Source: Pleodorina starrii
Taxonomy: Eukaryota > Chlorophyta > Chlorophyceae > Chlamydomonadales > Volvocaceae
Direction of reading: 5' to 3'
DNA length: 64,000 nucleotides
NCBI GenBank assembly: GCA_030267565.1
Contig: BRXU01000031.1
Span: 1,116,001 to 1,180,000 of the forward strand
Part shown: in pieces, positions 59,401 to 64,000 of the stretch
Layout of the letters: every line of letters starts with the position of its first letter
Position numbering within the stretch: the first letter of the stretch is position 1
Position numbers and translations under genes: made by a program
The notes under the pieces: generated by a model
Told to the model about the DNA's origin: nothing
The model's database searches: none
Seen by the model: the letters and a program-made list of their open reading frames with translations, nothing else

Positions 59401-60740
59401 GCTTGCTGGAAGGGCCAACGCAAACCTTCACAAGGCGGTTCAGCCCTGGAAACGAAGATTAAGGAAACTCGCCACCAGATGGGTGACCGAAGTTGAAAAG
59501 GTTCAAAGTAACATGCTGTGACATACAACTAAGTTTTGCCGCACGAGGCTGCTCCGCGGCAGTGTATGACTCATCCCGACTCATAATCATAATCAAAGGC
59601 GCTCCTCTGCGTCTGCGCAGGCGCTCTCCGCCCCATCGGCGCGCACTCAAGCCAATCGTCGCACGCACGCACGCACGCACGCACGCGGGGTGTAAAAACG
59701 AGGCGCCGGGACATCTTACTCCTCATTCTGTGAAGTAAACCCACTCGGAAAGCTTGCGCAGTAAACGATTGACCGTGCGGGTGCATGTAAGACACCGCAA
59801 ACAATGCGGATTACGAAGGGAACGCGGTACCGCAGTGCGGCGGCCCCCCGAAATAAATGGGCTACTTTAAGGCGGCACCCTCGAACTCGTGCGCAAACCG
59901 GTTCACGCAGCGTGCAGCGGCGGCGACGGCGGCTCTTCCCGCCCACACGCACCTTCCACGTACCCGCCCATCCCCATCCTGCTCGTCCACCCGTCGACAC
60001 CCTTCTCAACTGTCTTGCCCCTCCTGCAGTACTGTAACGCCGCAGTACAAACGAAGCGCCCACACCCACAAGGACGCTCGTAAGAGCTTTCTTCCGCTGA
60101 TGATACAAAGGTCGCTCCAGCTTCTCACACAACCTGCTCCCCAGCAACCGACCGGACACGACCAGCCTCGGGCACCCCGATCGGGTCTTCCTCGCCGCAG
60201 CACCCCGCCGGCGACCCCAGGCCTTGGTTTGACCATTAATCCACAATTAGTAATGCCGCAGACCGGGGCAGGCGCCCCAGACCGATCTCCTGCACGTCCG
60301 CACAACCATCCGCCAGTCCGGCTTGAGCCCAGGCCCGCAATGGCAGCCGCAACGGGTAAACCAAGCCGTCTGCTCATGCACAGTTCACATATGCATTTTT
60401 AGGCCTTGCAATTTCGAGTAAACTCGGGGGCACACCCTCATACCCCGGCTCTCCCAGACTACCAATCTCCAAGATTGCAATTTCGATCCAGGGCGGCCCG
60501 CCCGTCAAACTTGTTTCTCTCTCGGCCCAGTCCTACCGCAGTTCGACGGCGGGGGAATCCAGGACTGATTTGCAGCAGCGCCCTCCTTCCCCCCTCCCCA
60601 TCAAGTACGCATAACTGGTGCCCAGACACGCACCTCATCCCCAGCGCACCTTCCCCACGCCGTTGGTGAACAACACCATCACCAACAACAACAATAGCGC
60701 CCATTGCTTCACGACCAATATCAGCGCCCAACGCCCGGGC
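56491..60740. other. Large intergenic region, no supported gene
   Basis: It should hold the promoter of reductase copy B and the 3' UTR of the receiver-like gene. Only short microsatellites are apparent: ACGC runs near 57510 and 59660, and CCAT near 58665. Translated frames in all phases look like non-coding sequence. Confidence 0.5.
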
Positions 60741-62080
60741 CTACTCTCCCAGCTCGTTCTTCAGGCGGTTGATCTCGGCCATGAGCTGCTGCAGCATCTC
60801 AGCCTCGGTGGCCGAGCCGTTCATGCCGCCGTTGGGCGCCGTGGCCTGCATCGTCAGCTGCTGCTGCATCAGCTGCTGCTGCGGCGTCATGGCGCCGGGG
60901 CTCATGCCGGGTTGAGAGCTCAGCGGCGACGGCGCAGAGCCGAAAAGCGGGTTGGTACCGATGCGGCTGTGGCCGCTGGGCAGTGGCGACAGCTGCGGCT
61001 GCTGCAGCTGCAATTGGGCGGAGCTCATGCCTGAGGCGCGCGCGTCGCGTGTGTGGAGGGGGAGCGGGGGCCGGGAAAGGTGGAAGGCGGGGGAGGCGTC
61101 AGACAGGAGGCGGCGAAACGGGAAGGACGGAGGGCGCATCCCGTCTCGGGGTGAGTCGCGGCGGCCGGGGACAGGAGAGGGCTAGTGAGGAGGCGCAGCA
61201 GCGGCACCAGAACCTTAAAACGTCTACACCGACAAAGGACCGTCCATGGGACTCGCCTCCTGTCCTGACCTTACGGACGCGCAGACGCGCTTGCACACGC
61301 GGAAGTTGCAACTTTGGAGCCTGAAAACCTTCCCTCCTGCGCCGCTCCCCAAAGCCCTCTTTGGCACCCTGGCAGGCGCTCGGCGTCCTCAGCGCAAGGC
61401 CGTCGGTATACCCGCTGCCTCCGCCGCCGCACTTACTGGTTAAACCGCCGCTGGCGTTGCCGCTCATCAGCTGCTGCAAGCCGCCACCGTTGCCGCCGCC
61501 GCCCCCCATGCTCGCCAGACCGCCGCCGCCGCCCATCGCCATTCCGTTGTTCAGGCTTCCCGTGCCCATGCCCATGCCACCGCCCATGCCACCGCCCATG
61601 CCACCGCCCATGCCACCGCCCATGCCTCCGCCCATGCCCATGCCACCGCCCATGCCGCCGCCCATCATCATTGAAGCGGTGTTGCCGCTGCCGCCCATGC
61701 CCATGCCCATGCCGCCTGCGAGGCCAGAAGGGGTTGAGGAACGCGTCATGTTCTATTCACTACGTGAAGGCCGACGAGGCACCGCTCCCTCCCTCCCTCC
61801 TCTCCTCTCCCTCCATTCCCCTCAGCCCTCGGGGTCTCCTCCCCTTTGCCCTGGCTCGCCATCATTGCACCTCTGCCCCTCCCTCAAAATCTGTGCTCCT
61901 CTTGCCAGCACCCCGTAAAACTTGCAAAGGTGCGTGGCCCTTAGCCCGGATCCCATAAACCACAATGCCTACGGCACCGGTACTCGAGCACGCAGTTCTC
62001 CTGATGGTCTTGAACCCCAGAACATCAAACCGCACGAAACCCATGTCAGCATCATCCTTCTGCGCGCGGCGGACTTTCCC

Positions 62081-62138
<58 letters not shown>

Positions 62139-62143
62139 GAGAG

Positions 62144-62174
<31 letters not shown>

Positions 62175-63382
62175 ACAACTCACCGCCCATCATGCCGCCG
62201 CCACCGCCGCCCATCATGCCGCCGCCGTCACCACCCATGGTCGCCGCCGCCGCCGTGCGCTTGGCGGATTGCATTCGCGCCACCAGCATCTGCAGACCTG
62301 ACTGGCTGATGCCGCTGCCAAAGCTGGGCCCCTCCAGCCACGCGTCTACGCCCGAGCTCTCAATCAGGTCGCGCATGGGGCCCATAGGCGACCAGCCGAA
62401 CGCCGCAGTGCGCTGGCCCATCATCTTGAGTCGCGGCAACAGACCCATGGGTCCGCGGTCGCGCAGAAACTCCGGGTGCATCAGTACGAAGTCGCAGCCG
62501 CCCAGCGTGGCCGCCTGCTGTACCAGCGCTACAGTATTGTCGATGCCCAGGGCCGGTACGACCTCGTACGGCACCATCAGCTGCGCAAACTGCTCTCGGA
62601 AAAAGTCGATCATGGAGATATCGGGCACGGCTAGGATCACTCGTCCGGGCTCCAGACCGGCGCCGGCGTTGGCGCTGGGAAAGCCGACGCCGCTTGAGGA
62701 GCCCATCTTGCTCATCTCGACGCCTGGCTTGCCGCCGCCAGCGTGGGGCGGCAGCGCCGCCGGAGCGCCGCCGCCGCCGCCGTTGGCGGCGTCGCTGCTG
62801 CTGTCACCGGCGCCGCCGTCAAGGGAGGCCCGCACCTCCAGGCCCCTCTCCTTCAGCCTGTTGTTTGAGATGGCGATGGCGACGGCGTAGGCGTCGGCGC
62901 AGGAAACGCAAGCGCGCGTCGCGCCGGGCTGGGCCGGATCAGCTGCCGCACCCGGATCGTCGCTCAAAGACGGCGAGTTACGCTTGCCCCGCGTGCTGAC
63001 ACCAGAACCAAGCGCCAGTTTGGATGCGTGATATGCGATTGATATGCGTCACGCCACCCGGCGTTGTGCAAGAGGTGGGTCTGCCGCCAGATCGGCACGT
63101 ACAAGCCTGTACCGCAACTGTACGGAAAGCGAGTACGGCAATTGTCGCCTCACGGCAATGGTCCCGTCCCGTCTCTTACCGGTTGCGCATCACGATGAAC
63201 GACTCGCGGGATGCGTACTTGGCCGTTGACTGCTTCACCGTATCCTCGTCCTCATCCGCCATCAGAGTCTCCACTTCCATTTCATGACCCGCGATGGTGA
63301 TCTTTTGCTTCTTGCGGATGTCGCCGTACAGCAAGATGTGCTCGTGAATCTGCGAATCAAGGGTACGACGGGGATTGTACAT
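60741..63382 (-). CDS. Pseudo-receiver-like protein with Met/Gly-rich region and C-terminal helix
   Basis: Four minus-strand exons close in frame: 63382-63180, 62995-62184, 61715-61437 and 61030-60741 (527 residues). The start ATG at 63382 has an in-frame stop two codons upstream. Residues ~186-312 follow the order of a response-regulator receiver: strand 1 GRVILAVPD, strand 3 CDFVLMHPEF, strand 4 RTAAFGWSP, helix 4 and strand 5 GVDAWLEGPS. The phospho-acceptor Asp position reads His and the conserved Lys of the KP motif reads Gly, so phosphotransfer is unlikely. Exon 3 is a Met-Gly repeat (GGGMGGGMGMGGG). Exon 4 is Gln-rich and ends in a short coiled coil (AEINRLKNELGE). The N-terminal ~70 residues (HILLYGDIRKKQKITIAGHE) are not recognised. 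The role may be in signalling or as a scaffold; this is inference. Confidence 0.72.
62083..62173. repeat. (GA)n microsatellite
   Basis: A ~90-bp GA run with AAAG interruptions lies immediately inside the first bases of the intron after exon 2 of the receiver-like gene. On the coding strand it is a pure CT tract directly after the GTGAGT donor. Confidence 0.95.
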
Positions 63383-63580
63383 CAGTCAAGGCACAATGCG
63401 AATACCGGTACCAGCGCCGAGCGGACCGGTTCGCGGGCGGAGGGGGAATCAGGGACCACCCCGAGCAGACAACCCAAACAATGAATCATAACTACAACAA
63501 AGTGCAGTCTGTCTAGCCTGTACGGCTAGAAACTGGTGTGAAAACTGGTTCCCCTTGTCACACCGGACAGGCACGGACAT

Positions 63581-63634
63581 GGGCAATCCTACAGGGCGGG
63601 GCCCCCCTGGGCGCTTCGCGCTGGGGCCCCGCCC
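63581..63634 (-). repeat. Second copy of the 54-bp GC palindromic repeat
   Basis: This is the reverse complement of 2666-2719 with no difference seen, and similarity continues ~8 bp further. A T5 run borders the outer edge in both. The matching opposite terminus was not found nearby, so this is a solo end or an independent short palindromic repeat. It sits upstream of the receiver-like gene. Confidence 0.85.
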
Positions 63635-63810
63635 AAAAACCGGCTCCCCATGTAATAATGGAATCCTAATGTTCAATAGAACATCTAGACCAGGCCACTA
63701 ACCAATTAACCGGTGAAATCACCTCATTGGAAAGGGATCCCACGTTGGGAAATGAATGTCTTCGACTACGTGTGCCAATTCCGATTCCCTGAAACGAATC
63801 GGTACCCATG

Positions 63811-64000
63811 CTAGCGACAGGCATTCGTGGCTCCGGCGAGCTTCGGAGAATCATCGATAGTACGGTAGAAACGGCGCACCTTGACACGCAGGAAGTTTCC
63901 GAGTAGGCCCCACAAGTTCTTCGCCATAAGGTCCAAAAAAGTGTGCCCGATTGCCGAACCTGCCAGCGCGGCGGCAACGAAGAATATAAAACGTAACGGT
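63811..64000 (-). CDS. C-terminal exon of an unidentified gene, 5' part outside the window
   Basis: 62 codons are open from the window edge to a TAG at 63811-63813. They read a hydrophobic, probably membrane-spanning stretch (PLRFIFFVAAALAGSAIGHT), then an amphipathic basic segment (LLGNFLRVKVRRFYRTID) and a short polar tail. I do not recognise the family. Codon-like composition and a coherent membrane helix favour this frame over the alternatives. It would be the last exon of a gene transcribed towards the receiver-like gene, leaving ~430 bp between them. Confidence 0.45.
   Translation of the reverse strand, partial: PLRFIFFVAAALAGSAIGHTFLDLMAKNLWGLLGNFLRVKVRRFYRTIDDSPKLAGATNACR

Noticed and set aside
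57300..60400. Several 100-180-codon frames in the 56.5-60.7 kb gap
   Set aside because: They overlap on both strands, show no domain, signal peptide or consistent splice phases, and have the Arg/Pro/Ala bias of random GC-rich sequence.

Overview
The window looks like nuclear DNA of a volvocine (Chlamydomonas/Volvox-type) green alga. It is GC-rich and dense in microsatellites and minisatellites. Its genes are broken into many short exons by GT-AG introns with C/T-rich 3' ends, and one gene is a pherophorin, a matrix-protein family typical of Volvocales. All gene models below were spliced by eye; each was kept only if the exon phases closed into one frame. The organism assignment is inference.

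Layout. 1-5156 (+): 3' part of a short-chain dehydrogenase/reductase whose last intron carries a ~2 kb inverted-repeat element. 7313-9591 (-): secreted pherophorin-domain protein with a Gly-rich tail. 11738-18571 (+): 13-exon MATE-family transporter, one of whose introns holds ~87 copies of a 7-bp G-rich repeat. 20567-21065 (-): frameshifted retrotransposon remnant. 21151-22608 (+): intronless coiled-coil protein of unknown role. 25683-32640 (+): secreted protein combining a Kazal-like domain, a Pro-rich linker and an RCC1-type beta-propeller with one blade per exon. 33219-33620: MITE-like element. 34012-36898: ~2.9 kb satellite of a 14-bp alternating purine/pyrimidine unit.

38296-45648 and 49268-56490 (both -) are a head-to-tail tandem duplication of a 14-exon FRO-type ferric reductase/NADPH oxidase superfamily gene. 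Every splice phase is conserved, and the copies share one 173-bp identical tract amid otherwise diverged sequence. 60741-63382 (-): four-exon protein with a degenerate response-regulator receiver-like domain, a Met/Gly-rich segment and a C-terminal helix. 63811-64000 (-): C-terminal exon of another gene running off the window.

There is no operon logic here. The common theme is the cell surface: the pherophorin and the Kazal/RCC1 protein are predicted to be secreted, the MATE protein exports solutes, and the ferric reductases act at a membrane on extracellular or lumenal metal, with a heavily N-glycosylated loop. No tRNA, rRNA or CRISPR was found. The gene-free stretches (5.2-7.3, 9.6-11.7, 18.6-20.6, 22.8-25.7, 36.9-38.3, 45.6-49.3 and 56.5-60.7 kb) contain mainly repeats or nothing I can interpret.
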